Below, one piece after another: positions 23,118 to 31,120 of a stretch of DNA of 64,000 nt (its first letter is position 1; every line of letters begins with the position of its first letter). The notes under the pieces are model-generated. The model did no database searches and was not told the DNA's origin. It was given only the letters and a program-made list of their open reading frames with translations. The stretch lies in assembly GCA_018262705.1 (NCBI GenBank), contig JADFDQ010000005.1, positions 62,001-126,000 of the forward strand. The letters run 5' to 3'. A program made the position numbers and the translations under genes. The stretch is from Xanthomonas sp. (GTDB taxonomy: Bacteria; Pseudomonadota; Gammaproteobacteria; Xanthomonadales; Xanthomonadaceae).

Positions 23118-23726
23118 CTAGGGCTCGTCTAGCCGCCAGCCATTAGATCGGGCGAGGATGACCCATAGGCGCTGTTCGACTTCGCTCCAGTTCCGATCTG
23201 CAACTCCGAGCGCACCAACCAGCCATGGTTGAGCTTTCTCCCAGGGGGTTGAATCCGGTTGACTTCCTAGCCGGCCTACCAGCCTGGTCATCGCTGCAGG
23301 TCCAGTCTCCCAATCCAATAACCGCAGGGTCGAGCGAACATGCCCGATCGCGGCTTTACCCTTCGTCTTGCTGCTGGCATAGGGCAGATCTACCATCGTC
23401 CATGACTTGCCGGGGTTTGGTGGCGTATCCAGGAAACGCGTCTCTGCATTCGCTGCCATCCGCTCAATGCGTCGCGCAACCGCCTCCCATCCCATCCCTA
23501 CTTGTTGCGAGATGGCGTGGATCGACATTCCGTGCGCTACCAGTTCGGCCACCTTGTCCAGGCCGTAGCCCTTGGCCGAGCGCAATCCTTTGGCCGCCCC
23601 CCTGGCAACCGTCCACGCGTCGCACTTGGGGCACCACCAGCGCTGGATGGCGCCGTCCCCTCGTTTACCTCGCCAGACCATGGCCTGGCCGCAGGTGTGC
23701 TTTGGTTGATCGGATCTTTTAGACAT
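23118..23726 (-). CDS. Zinc-finger/HTH protein related to the IS transposase
   Basis: The product is 202 aa. An N-terminal zinc-binding region (HTCGQAM, then RWWCPKCDAWTVARG) and an HTH (VAHGMSIHAISQQVGMGWEA) match the N-terminus of the transposase in the same element. The last residues (LWVILARSNGWRLDEP) resemble the transposase end (LWIWVAWVNGYRLK). The DDE catalytic core is missing, so it cannot transpose by itself. It may regulate transposition or the cargo by binding the ends. Such a split InsA-like role is known in IS1 and is inferred here. Confidence 0.6.
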   Translation of the reverse strand: MSKRSDQPKHTCGQAMVWRGKRGDGAIQRWWCPKCDAWTVARGAAKGLRSAKGYGLDKVAELVAHGMSIHAISQQVGMGWEAVARRIERMAANAETRFLDTPPNPGKSWTMVDLPYASSKTKGKAAIGHVRSTLRLLDWETGPAAMTRLVGRLGSQPDSTPWEKAQPWLVGALGVADRNWSEVEQRLWVILARSNGWRLDEP

Positions 23727-23844
23727 CTGTATTTCGGCACATTTCAGAATCTACATTGAAGGCAATACTAGCTATTGTCCAGCGCTTTCATACAAGGTTT
23801 TTCGTAGCACTACAAATAATCTGTTTTTAGTCTCTTTTCAGGCA

Positions 23845-23873
23845 TTGACAGTTCGCCACTCTCTGCTTTATTG
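23845..23873 (+). promoter_or_regulatory. Putative promoter of the R-M enzyme
   Basis: TTGACA at 23845-23850 and TTATTG at 23868-23873 (17-bp spacing), in an AT-rich stretch about 65 bp before the small ORF. Confidence 0.4.
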
Positions 23874-23935
23874 AGTAAGAGACTGGATCGTAAAAGTGCG
23901 TGAAGTCTCCCCCGATATTTCAGGAGACCAGCACC

Positions 23936-24043
23936 GTGATCCAAACGATTGAACGAGCCGAGCGCTCTAACTACGCCCCAAAAAACCGCTTTTGCTTTTC
24001 AGCCGGCAGCGCCGGCTGTGCGTTCTTATCAGGGGGTCTCTGA
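23936..24043 (+). CDS. 35-codon leader ORF coupled to the R-M gene
   Basis: A GTG with AGGAGA upstream opens a frame of 35 residues (VIQTIERAERSNYAPKNRFC, then FSAGSAGCAFLSGGL) that ends TGATG, overlapping the R-M start codon. The DNA at 24001-24017 also forms a 7-bp hairpin (AGCCGGC, AGC, GCCGGCT). Either the peptide or the hairpin could tune expression of the enzyme. It is not similar to known C-regulators. Whether it is translated is unproven. Confidence 0.5.
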   Translation: MIQTIERAERSNYAPKNRFCFSAGSAGCAFLSGGL

Positions 24044-26694
24044 TGGGATCCTATGAGAGCAAGACAGACCGCGAACTAACAAAAGCACTGGAAGAAACAT
24101 ATCCAGGCCTTGCCAAGCGGTATCAACGTGAGCAAAGCGAGTGCCCGGCGCTGTGGACTGCTTTATCTGAGGCGAGCAAGAAAAAAACCAAAAAGGGCAA
24201 CCAGGGCATTCCGGAAGCAACAATTTTCCGCGAGGAAAATCCACTTTCCCATCCTATTGCCATTATCGAGGGAAAGAAGAAGCAAGGAATCATTGATGCT
24301 CAAAATGAAGCTCAATGGTATGTGCGAGAAGCGGCTAAGAAGAAGCAATATGTGCCGATCGCAATTGGATTCGATGGAAAACATTTGACCATTGATTTTT
24401 ATGTTGAACATGATGATGAATTCCGCCCGTGCCGTAAGGCAAATGGGGAATCGTTTTCCGATATCTTTGGTCGGTCAGGGGATTGGCCGACTGAAAACGA
24501 ACTCATAGCGCTTGGAAATTCTTCCGACGGACAGATCCGCGGCGAGAACCCAGGTCTTCCTGATGAGGTGTATGCGGACCTATTCCGCAGAATAAATGAA
24601 ACGATGCATGGCGAAGGCGTCGTCAAGGATGACCGTATCACTGTATTTACTGCATTCCTTGTGGCTTGCCGCTCTACTTCATTTGTAGAAATGATTGCGG
24701 ATACCAGAAAAGACAAAAAATCACCACAGGCTCTCGCAACCCAGATTCTGGCTAACATTCAAGAGATGATGGGTAAGGTAGAAGCTGATGTGGGGTCTGA
24801 TGTTAGCGATGACTTGAAGGGGTTCATTTCTTTCGTCAAGCCGAAGTTGTCAGGGTCCAATAACAAAGCAACGAACGGATCCAAAGCAATCTCAAAGATT
24901 GTCTACCAAGATTTTCCTCATATCAGCGCCAAGCACAATATCGCTCTGCCTGATTTCTTGGGTAGGCTCAACAATAGTCTGTTCAATATTGTTGACGTTT
25001 ATGATGCTTTTCAGACCTATTCAACCTCAAATGATCTTGGGCAATACTTCACGCCGCGACACGTTGTGCGGTCGATGATCAGGATTGTTGAGATTTTGCG
25101 CCGCCGGATTCTGCAAAAAGACGATGTTGTCTATGATCCAGCGTGTGGCGTAGGGGGGGTTCTCGTTGGCGCCTTGGAGAGGGTGGCGGAATCAAAGCAT
25201 GGAGATGAGCGCGCCAAGATCAAGAAAGAGTTCGGAGCCCATCTGCTTGGTTGTGAAAATACGGATTCCATCGCTCATGTGGCACGCCTCAATCTGTGGA
25301 TGCATGGAGATGGGACGTCTGGAATCGCACAAGGCAGTTCACTGGAAAGGGATTACCTTCCGGCTCCCGGATCTAGGGGTGATCATGGATTGGGCGATCC
25401 TACTCCAGCAGGGCACCCAATAAACCAGATCAGGGCGAAGGTCTCGGCCAGGACCAAAACAAGCGGTCGGCCAACTGTCGTTCTAATGAATCCTCCGTAT
25501 CCTACCAAGAAGAAGGACTACCATGCGTTTGAATTTGTTGAGCATGCTCTTTCTCAAATGGAAGAGGGCGGGTTCCTTTGCGCTCTCGTTCCGGCAACAA
25601 CAATTATTTCAGACGACAAACTTCACTCATCCCATAAGGTAAAAGGATCTTCTACTGCCGTTCCTGGATTTAGGGCTCGAACGCTCAAACACGCGCAGCT
25701 CCATGCCGTAATTTCGATGGCCAACGATCTGTTTGCCCCTGGAGCAGCGGTCCATACTTATGTCATCGTGCTTTCAAAGCAGGCAGGCGGCCACCAAGTG
25801 AATCGGCCGGTTCTTTTCGCCCGTTGTCCTGATGATGGATACAAAATGGCAAAATCCGTAAAGCGCCGCATGGGGCCAAAGGAAAATGATCCACGCTTGG
25901 CAAGATGGAATACTGAGATTGAGGTTGGTGGAGACTTGGCGGATCTGATTTTTTATCGAGCCGCCTCGGCAAACAGTCCTGCTCACATCGGTTGGCTACA
26001 TCAATATCTAAATGGCAACGCCTCTCTGCCCAGGTTTTTGGCTTCCAAATGTATTTCCCCTGTGGATGTAGAAACAGGAGCGGATTGGGCTCCAGAACGG
26101 TTCATTGACGATGGGTTTGATCCTCAAACGCTGTTAGGAATCAGCAATCTAATTTACAGTGAGCTTCAATCATTTGACTTGATCACTGCGATACGTAGAA
26201 CACAAGGCTCGCATGGCAAATCACAACAGATCCGACAGGCAGCGATAGGTGATGTAAACGCACTCATTGCTCGTATTCGATCGGTGTTTCCGAACGGGGC
26301 CACCGTTGGAGATTTATTCACCTTTCCAAAGGTATCAAGATTCGACGCTACGGCAGTTAGTGAGACTGGAACGGTTCCCCTGGTTAGCGCATCCGAGCAA
26401 GAGGCCAATGCTGTTCTTGGGTATGTGGACAGCCCAAAGGGCAGCGCCATTGCGCCGGGAAATACAATATCCGTCGCAAAGAACGGATACCGGCCTATGT
26501 TCTCTCGGTTCCAGCCAGATCCATACTGTCTAACAGGTGATGTGGCTTCACTAAAACCAAAGTCTATTGACGGCAAGCCTTATTCGGAGATGGAAATGAT
26601 CATTTTGGCCGCGCTCATCGAGAATCATGTTTGGCGTTTTAGTTATGGGCGCAAGGCTTCCGAGGGGAGAATGAAGGAGTTGCGTATCATTTAG
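24043..26694 (+). CDS. Single-chain restriction-modification enzyme (type IIG-like)
   Basis: The product is 883 aa. The N-terminal region (about 1-110) has HPIAIIEGKKKQG, an E-x-K that could be the nuclease site of type IIG enzymes. An N6-adenine methylase domain follows: DLGQYFTPR near 331, DPACGVGG (SAM site) near 365 and NPPYPTKK near 483. The last 140 residues resemble an HsdS target recognition domain (VGDLFTFPKVSRFD, then NAVLGYVD and NTISVAKNGY). So cutting, methylation and recognition may sit in one chain. AGGGGGT precedes the ATG. The gene is AT-rich and the IS carries it as cargo. Confidence 0.7.
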   Translation: MGSYESKTDRELTKALEETYPGLAKRYQREQSECPALWTALSEASKKKTKKGNQGIPEATIFREENPLSHPIAIIEGKKKQGIIDAQNEAQWYVREAAKKKQYVPIAIGFDGKHLTIDFYVEHDDEFRPCRKANGESFSDIFGRSGDWPTENELIALGNSSDGQIRGENPGLPDEVYADLFRRINETMHGEGVVKDDRITVFTAFLVACRSTSFVEMIADTRKDKKSPQALATQILANIQEMMGKVEADVGSDVSDDLKGFISFVKPKLSGSNNKATNGSKAISKIVYQDFPHISAKHNIALPDFLGRLNNSLFNIVDVYDAFQTYSTSNDLGQYFTPRHVVRSMIRIVEILRRRILQKDDVVYDPACGVGGVLVGALERVAESKHGDERAKIKKEFGAHLLGCENTDSIAHVARLNLWMHGDGTSGIAQGSSLERDYLPAPGSRGDHGLGDPTPAGHPINQIRAKVSARTKTSGRPTVVLMNPPYPTKKKDYHAFEFVEHALSQMEEGGFLCALVPATTIISDDKLHSSHKVKGSSTAVPGFRARTLKHAQLHAVISMANDLFAPGAAVHTYVIVLSKQAGGHQVNRPVLFARCPDDGYKMAKSVKRRMGPKENDPRLARWNTEIEVGGDLADLIFYRAASANSPAHIGWLHQYLNGNASLPRFLASKCISPVDVETGADWAPERFIDDGFDPQTLLGISNLIYSELQSFDLITAIRRTQGSHGKSQQIRQAAIGDVNALIARIRSVFPNGATVGDLFTFPKVSRFDATAVSETGTVPLVSASEQEANAVLGYVDSPKGSAIAPGNTISVAKNGYRPMFSRFQPDPYCLTGDVASLKPKSIDGKPYSEMEMIILAALIENHVWRFSYGRKASEGRMKELRII

Positions 26695-26704
26695 TGCGGC
26701 TCTA

Positions 26705-27688
26705 TCACTTCAACCGATACCCATTCACCCACGCCACCCAGATCCATAGGTGGTTTTCCAAGGCCTTCCGGCTCTTTGTCGTGGTCCAGGTCTTCCGCCC
26801 CAGCCTGGCCAGGTCATTCCTGGCCTTGGCGAACAACACATTGATGGCGAACAGAGGATCGGTTTCCCGCGGCTCCCCAGTCGACCGCTTCCTGGCCCGC
26901 CCCAGGCTCGTCTCCTTCGGTGAGTGAGCCACCACATGCCGCACGCCTGGCAGGGCCTGCCTGATCCACTTCGGATACGAGGCCTCGCCATCGGTGGCGA
27001 TCGTGGCCCCTGGTTTGAGGAAGGGCACCAACTCCGCGAACACGCCAGGCACAACCTTCGGCCGGTCGTTGTAGACCCAGTTGGTTCCGCCTGGTGGAAG
27101 CGGCTGAATGCCAGCGCCACCCAGCTTCATGCTCGACGGCATACGCGCCACGCCAAACGCCAGCACCTGCCCTGTCTTGACCCGGATGGCGATGGGCACG
27201 GAGACCTGCTTGTAGCGTGCGTGAATGAAGGTTTCCAACTCATCGAACATCACATAGGCGGTGCCACCGTCCTTCGCCAGTTGAGTCAGGAAGGCGGCGT
27301 GTTGCTTCCTGGCCTCGCCCGCCAGGTAGGCGATCTTGCGTTGCACCGTGGACTTGCTGCACCCGAGCAACAGCACCATGCGCCTCATCGTGGCCCCGGA
27401 TACGGCCAAGGCCAGGATCTTGCGGTTGAGTTCCGGGCGGTGTTGCCAGCGGATGGGCTTGGTCTGCGTGGCGCAGAAGTTCTTGCCACAACTCCGGCAC
27501 TGATACCGCGGCACCGGCTGGCGGTTGTGGGCTGCCCTGCGGTAGCCGTTCTTGCGGTAGAAGTCGGCAGGCGGCGGCGTCTGCTTCCGTGTGGCCTTCG
27601 GATCTCGCCGCAAGCCTGGCTCCGCGTCAGCCGAAGGCCGCCAGTGCTCACAGTCGGGGTTAGGACAAGTCGGCCGCGCGTTCCTCAT
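26705..27688 (-). CDS. IS1-family-like DDE transposase
   Basis: The product is 327 aa. An N-terminal zinc finger (CPNPDCEHW and YQCRSCGKNF) and an HTH (GATMRRMVLLLGCSKSTVQR) precede a DDE core with FDELETFIHARYKQ and ATDGEASYPKWIRQ. The C-terminus LFAKARNDLARLGRKTWTTT resembles the end of IS1 InsB, where a basic RKT is followed by SK. The 9-bp duplication made by the element fits IS1. The start was taken at 27688. It is convergent with the R-M gene. Confidence 0.8.
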   Translation of the reverse strand: MRNARPTCPNPDCEHWRPSADAEPGLRRDPKATRKQTPPPADFYRKNGYRRAAHNRQPVPRYQCRSCGKNFCATQTKPIRWQHRPELNRKILALAVSGATMRRMVLLLGCSKSTVQRKIAYLAGEARKQHAAFLTQLAKDGGTAYVMFDELETFIHARYKQVSVPIAIRVKTGQVLAFGVARMPSSMKLGGAGIQPLPPGGTNWVYNDRPKVVPGVFAELVPFLKPGATIATDGEASYPKWIRQALPGVRHVVAHSPKETSLGRARKRSTGEPRETDPLFAINVLFAKARNDLARLGRKTWTTTKSRKALENHLWIWVAWVNGYRLK

Positions 27689-27792
27689 GGACTGAAACTA
27701 TCACCGAAACCGGCCAAATCTATCCAACGTGGGATAGACAAGGGGCGTAAATGGCCTGATTTGTGAGGCTATTCGACCTTTATGGCTCCTTT

Positions 27793-27817
27793 GTCCACCC
27801 TAAAAGAGCCCAGGTAG
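27793..27817 (-). repeat. 25-bp terminal inverted repeat, right end of IS
   Basis: Perfect inverse of 23073-23097; ends AGAGCCCAGGTAG at the insertion point. Confidence 0.95.
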
Positions 27818-27826
27818 GGCGCGAGC
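27818..27826. repeat. 9-bp target site duplication, right copy
   Basis: GGCGCGAGC, identical to 23064-23072. Confidence 0.9.
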
Positions 27827-28333
27827 CGGTTTAGGCAGGGGGATGGCGTCGCCAGGATCTGCGTTTCCCGCGCCGGGATCCAGCGTGTCGGCATCTAGCG
27901 CCTCGGCAACGCGATCCCATCGCTGACCGTAGTCGAAGACCGCCTGCATGGCGGCATCGAGGTAGGCCTTGCGGTTCTTGGCCATACCGCGGCCGGCGTC
28001 GTCGAAAAAGTAGTGTGCGACCTCGTCGGCACCCACACCCGGCAAGCCTGTGCTGGCCTGGACGACGATGACATTCAGTGGCGGGATCCTCTCACCCCAC
28101 TTCTCGCCCAAGGCCTTGAGTGCGAAACCGACGGCGCCCACCGGTGGTCCATAGAGGGTCTTGCGTGCCTTCGGCTCCAGGCCATAGTGCTCGTGAAGCG
28201 CTTCCGCCACTTCAGAGTAGGTAATCGTCCGCCCTTCTTTCGCCCGCTGGATCAGGATCGCCGGCAGGTAAGGAACGATGCCGGAGCGCCAAGGGGTGCG
28301 CGCAATGTCGTGTTGGCCCCAGTCGTATGCCAT
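27818..28333 (-). pseudogene. N-terminal fragment of the split nuclease-like gene
   Basis: The fragment starts MAYDWGQHDIARTPW and includes RTITYSEVAEALHEHYG, then RKTLYGPPVGAVGFALKALG and VIVVQASTGLPGVGADEVAH. This N-terminal module occurs in uncharacterised nuclease-like proteins of Proteobacteria. It ends in a linker (LPKPARA) that joins in frame to the fragment at 22671. With the IS present the reading frame ends after four extra residues, so only a truncated protein is possible. The start at 28333 was chosen over an upstream in-frame ATG lacking a ribosome site. Confidence 0.8.
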
Positions 28334-28341
28334 GGCCCCTC

Positions 28342-28812
28342 CTAGGATGCGTCTGTAAGCGGGAGCCAGTCGTGCCAGCCCGACCACGAGCACTGCGCAT
28401 CGATCGCCAGTGGCTGATCGAAGCGGTGCACGGTGAAGTCCTGCATTTCGGATTTGTCGGTGGGAAAGAAAACGGCACCTGCCTCGGCCAGGAACCAGTC
28501 GCCCTGCAGCGCGCCGCAGTGCTGGCAGTGGTTAGCGAGATAGGTTTTTTCCGCCGTCTCCGATCGACCGTAGCGTAGCCAAGGCGCGAAGCCCTCGATG
28601 TTGGCCAGGGAGGCAGAGTCCACGGCGCTGATGTAGGAGAGGATGGTTCGATCATCGACCCGCTCCCACTTGTCGTCCTCGACTGGCTCCTCGTATCCGT
28701 CCAGGGCAATGGCCGATACCTGCGTGGGCTGACTGCATTTCCAGCAGTCGGCCGAACCCGTCAGGAGCCAGAAGCGCGATGCGCGCAGGAACGGTGCAGG
28801 CATGGGATCCAT
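28342..28812 (-). CDS. Hypothetical zinc-ribbon protein
   Basis: The product is 156 aa with two cysteine pairs (CWKC near residue 23 and CQHC near residue 95) that could form a zinc ribbon. The rest is rich in Trp and Asp. It ends 8 bp before the N-terminal fragment of the split nuclease gene, so the two may have formed an operon. Function unknown. Confidence 0.6.
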   Translation of the reverse strand: MDPMPAPFLRASRFWLLTGSADCWKCSQPTQVSAIALDGYEEPVEDDKWERVDDRTILSYISAVDSASLANIEGFAPWLRYGRSETAEKTYLANHCQHCGALQGDWFLAEAGAVFFPTDKSEMQDFTVHRFDQPLAIDAQCSWSGWHDWLPLTDAS

Positions 28813-28926
28813 GGCCCCATTCTATCGACCGCTGCGCGCCATCCCATCCCATACCAAGCCGACAAAATGTCGTTGCCGGGTCGGCTGGGGTCGCCTAGCC
28901 TCTAGGGCTGCTTCGGGGAGAAAACG

Positions 28927-29712
28927 ATGGCGGGGTTCGAACACGGCCGGCACGACTGCTCCATCTGCCTGCGACCCGGGTCCCAGCTGACTACGCCCGA
29001 TGGGCAGTGGCAGCTCACGCATTGGCCAGCCTACTGGGGCAGCGCCGCGCCGCATACCTTGGTGCTGGGGTTCTCCATGGGCGCCCGGCAGATCAAGGCC
29101 ATCGGGAACAAGCCCTTCGACCAGGTGGGCTTCGACAAGCTGAGGGCAAACATTGCCCGGATCCTGGACACCCTGGCCTTAGACCGTGGTGGCCAGTCGA
29201 TGGATGAGCTGCTGTCGCTGCGAAGCCGCGGCTTCGGGTTCTCCTCCCTGGCCCGATGCAGCCTGGGGCACTGGGAAAATGGCGCCTTCAAGACCAGCGG
29301 GCGGATCATGAGCCTGGCTGTCGAGGACCCATGGGCGTCGACAGTGCTCAAGCAATGCACCTCGCGCTACCTGGTCGACATGCCGGCGTCCGTTCACCGT
29401 GTGGTCCTGCTGGGGAATTCGGACGCCTATGTGAAAGGCATCCGGCGCTTGATCAACCAAGCATTCGGCGACTACTCCGCCATCAACGACATGGCGTTCC
29501 GCGCAGGCGGCAGGACCTGGATTTTCACTGTCCATCCAGCTGCGCAAGGAAATCGCGTTGCCGAATGGATCGAGGAACCCGCGTCGACCTCGTCTGGTCG
29601 CAAGCGCGAAGCGGCGATGCATGCGGTTCGGCTCAGCCAGACACAAGCCGCGCCCCAGGCACCGTCGACCATCGGCAAGCGAACGATCTACAAGGTTTCC
29701 AGGACCGCGTAG
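28927..29712 (+). CDS. Hypothetical protein, faint uracil-DNA glycosylase resemblance
   Basis: The product is 261 aa. The stretch HTLVLGFSMGARQIKAI, a later HRVVLLGNSDAYVKGIR and TVHPAAQGN fall in the order of the UDG-superfamily strand-loop motifs (active-site Gly-rich loop, middle strand, HPS-like loop). The key catalytic residues are not conserved, so this is a weak hint. An N-terminal CSIC and a tail of about 40 polar residues follow no known pattern. GGGGAGAAAACG precedes the ATG. Confidence 0.5.
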   Translation: MAGFEHGRHDCSICLRPGSQLTTPDGQWQLTHWPAYWGSAAPHTLVLGFSMGARQIKAIGNKPFDQVGFDKLRANIARILDTLALDRGGQSMDELLSLRSRGFGFSSLARCSLGHWENGAFKTSGRIMSLAVEDPWASTVLKQCTSRYLVDMPASVHRVVLLGNSDAYVKGIRRLINQAFGDYSAINDMAFRAGGRTWIFTVHPAAQGNRVAEWIEEPASTSSGRKREAAMHAVRLSQTQAAPQAPSTIGKRTIYKVSRTA

Positions 29713-29719
29713 GCCAAGC

Positions 29720-31057
29720 TCAGCCGCCCCACAGCTCCGGGAAAATCAGGCGCGCGACATCGTCGAACCGGTGCTCTTCCGCGAACGCAGGATCGCCAGC
29801 GTCCTGTCCTCGTTGCCACGCGTCCATCTTCCAGGCCCATTTCCCCTTCTTATCCATCGCCTCCAGCTCCGCGAGCCTGCCGTAATGGCGCAACGCTGGA
29901 ATGAAGATCCACAGATAGCGCTTCTCGGCGTCATGGACATGGTGCGCCGCTGGCCAGAACTGCGTGTATTCCCAGCCCACAGCCCGGCCGAACTTCGCCA
30001 GGAAAAGGCAGCGCATGAGGCTCTTGAAATCCCAATCACCCCACGACGGTAGTGCGGCGCCGCGGCGGGCAAACTGCGCACAGAGCTCGCGCCACTGTAG
30101 GTCCAGTTCTGGCAGATCAGGACGCTGCCGGCCGTCGAAGAATTCGAAGTTGAGCCAGCAGTCCTCAAAACGCCGCGACAGCGGTGGCCCCTCAATGTCC
30201 GCCAACAGCTGCGCTTCCAGGGCATCGGTGTCCACATAAAACGCACGCTGCCGTTCCTGGTCCAGCGTCAGCTCATCGAACCGCACCAGCTTGCGGTGCT
30301 GGGTCCAGACGATGCTGTCCTTGTGCCGTGCCGGCTGTGCCCAACAGCATTCCAGCATCAGTGTCCCAACCTGGCGCGACGCATCGCGCGTTGCCTCGTT
30401 CACGATGAAGGCGTTGCGGTTGTTCACCGCGAACACGACTTCCATCATCAGCCGCGCGCTCTCGATCGAAAACTCGCCGAACACCCACAGCAACAGACCG
30501 CCTTGGGAGCGATAAAAGACCTCGCGCTCGGCCATGACCTTGCCAAAGGTCGTCGATAGCTGGACCTCGAAGGCGACATCGATACGATCGTTGAACCTGG
30601 AGCGCACATCGGGCCGGCGGTATTCCTTGCCCTCCTTCCCTTTCCAGGTGCCCTCGATTACCGGAGGGGAGAACGCCGGATCGAATTCCACACTCTCGGC
30701 CAGCAGCGTCTTCAAGCGAATATGCCGCTTGCTCTCGCGCTGGCCATGGAACTTGAGCGCCGCAATCTGAGCCATGGTCAACCCGCCTCGGGTAATTGCC
30801 GGGCAGTTGCCGTCCTCCTGGAAGTGCTTGAAGAAGAAGTGCTTGGTGTCAGGCGTAGCGCACAGATACACCGGCGTGCCGCAGATGGCGCAGAGTTTCT
30901 GGCCCTCCCCTGTCGTCCTGGACAGGTGCAGCTCGTGCTTGAGCCGTAGCACACTGACACGATCGCTCCCGACCAGGTCCAGCGCCGATACAGGCGCCCC
31001 CGTCTCATCATCGATCAGATGCGTGATTGCGGGCGATGGATGGAGTAAGGAAGGCAT
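29720..31057 (-). CDS. DUF6035 family protein with CoiA-like nuclease core
   Basis: The product is 445 aa. The N-terminal part holds a CAICGTPVYLC zinc pair and a KHFFFKHF pattern typical of CoiA-like proteins. Then come RRPDVRSRFNDRIDVAFEVQ and LSTTFGKVMAEREVFYRSQG, matching a PD-(D/E)XK core with D...E-x-Q. A further strand LLLWVF supports the fold. The C-terminal half is alpha-helical and Trp-rich. No ribosome site was found before the ATG at 31057. The function of DUF6035 is unknown; competence-linked CoiA is the closest named relative. Confidence 0.7.
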   Translation of the reverse strand: MPSLLHPSPAITHLIDDETGAPVSALDLVGSDRVSVLRLKHELHLSRTTGEGQKLCAICGTPVYLCATPDTKHFFFKHFQEDGNCPAITRGGLTMAQIAALKFHGQRESKRHIRLKTLLAESVEFDPAFSPPVIEGTWKGKEGKEYRRPDVRSRFNDRIDVAFEVQLSTTFGKVMAEREVFYRSQGGLLLWVFGEFSIESARLMMEVVFAVNNRNAFIVNEATRDASRQVGTLMLECCWAQPARHKDSIVWTQHRKLVRFDELTLDQERQRAFYVDTDALEAQLLADIEGPPLSRRFEDCWLNFEFFDGRQRPDLPELDLQWRELCAQFARRGAALPSWGDWDFKSLMRCLFLAKFGRAVGWEYTQFWPAAHHVHDAEKRYLWIFIPALRHYGRLAELEAMDKKGKWAWKMDAWQRGQDAGDPAFAEEHRFDDVARLIFPELWGG

Positions 31058-31120
31058 GGCGGGAACACTGACCCAGACACTGTCAATATTGGGCCTGGAC
31101 AGTCTCCGGACATGAGACGG

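Larger units (their letters stand above)
23073..27817. mobile_element. IS1-like transposon carrying a restriction-modification enzyme
   Basis: The element is 4745 bp. It is bounded by perfect 25-bp inverted repeats and a 9-bp target duplication (GGCGCGAGC), the length usual for IS1. It holds a transposase (26705-27688), a second zinc-finger/HTH protein (23118-23726) related to its ends, and a single-chain R-M enzyme (24043-26694) with a small leader ORF. The cargo is clearly more AT-rich than the surroundings. It lies inside a nuclease-like gene whose frame is intact when the element is taken out, so the insertion is recent. Confidence 0.9.

Noticed and set aside
31064-31086. TTGACA before the DUF6035 gene as a promoter
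   Set aside because: No -10 follows at 16-18 bp, and the ATG lies too close. It was left out of the type A and B groups.
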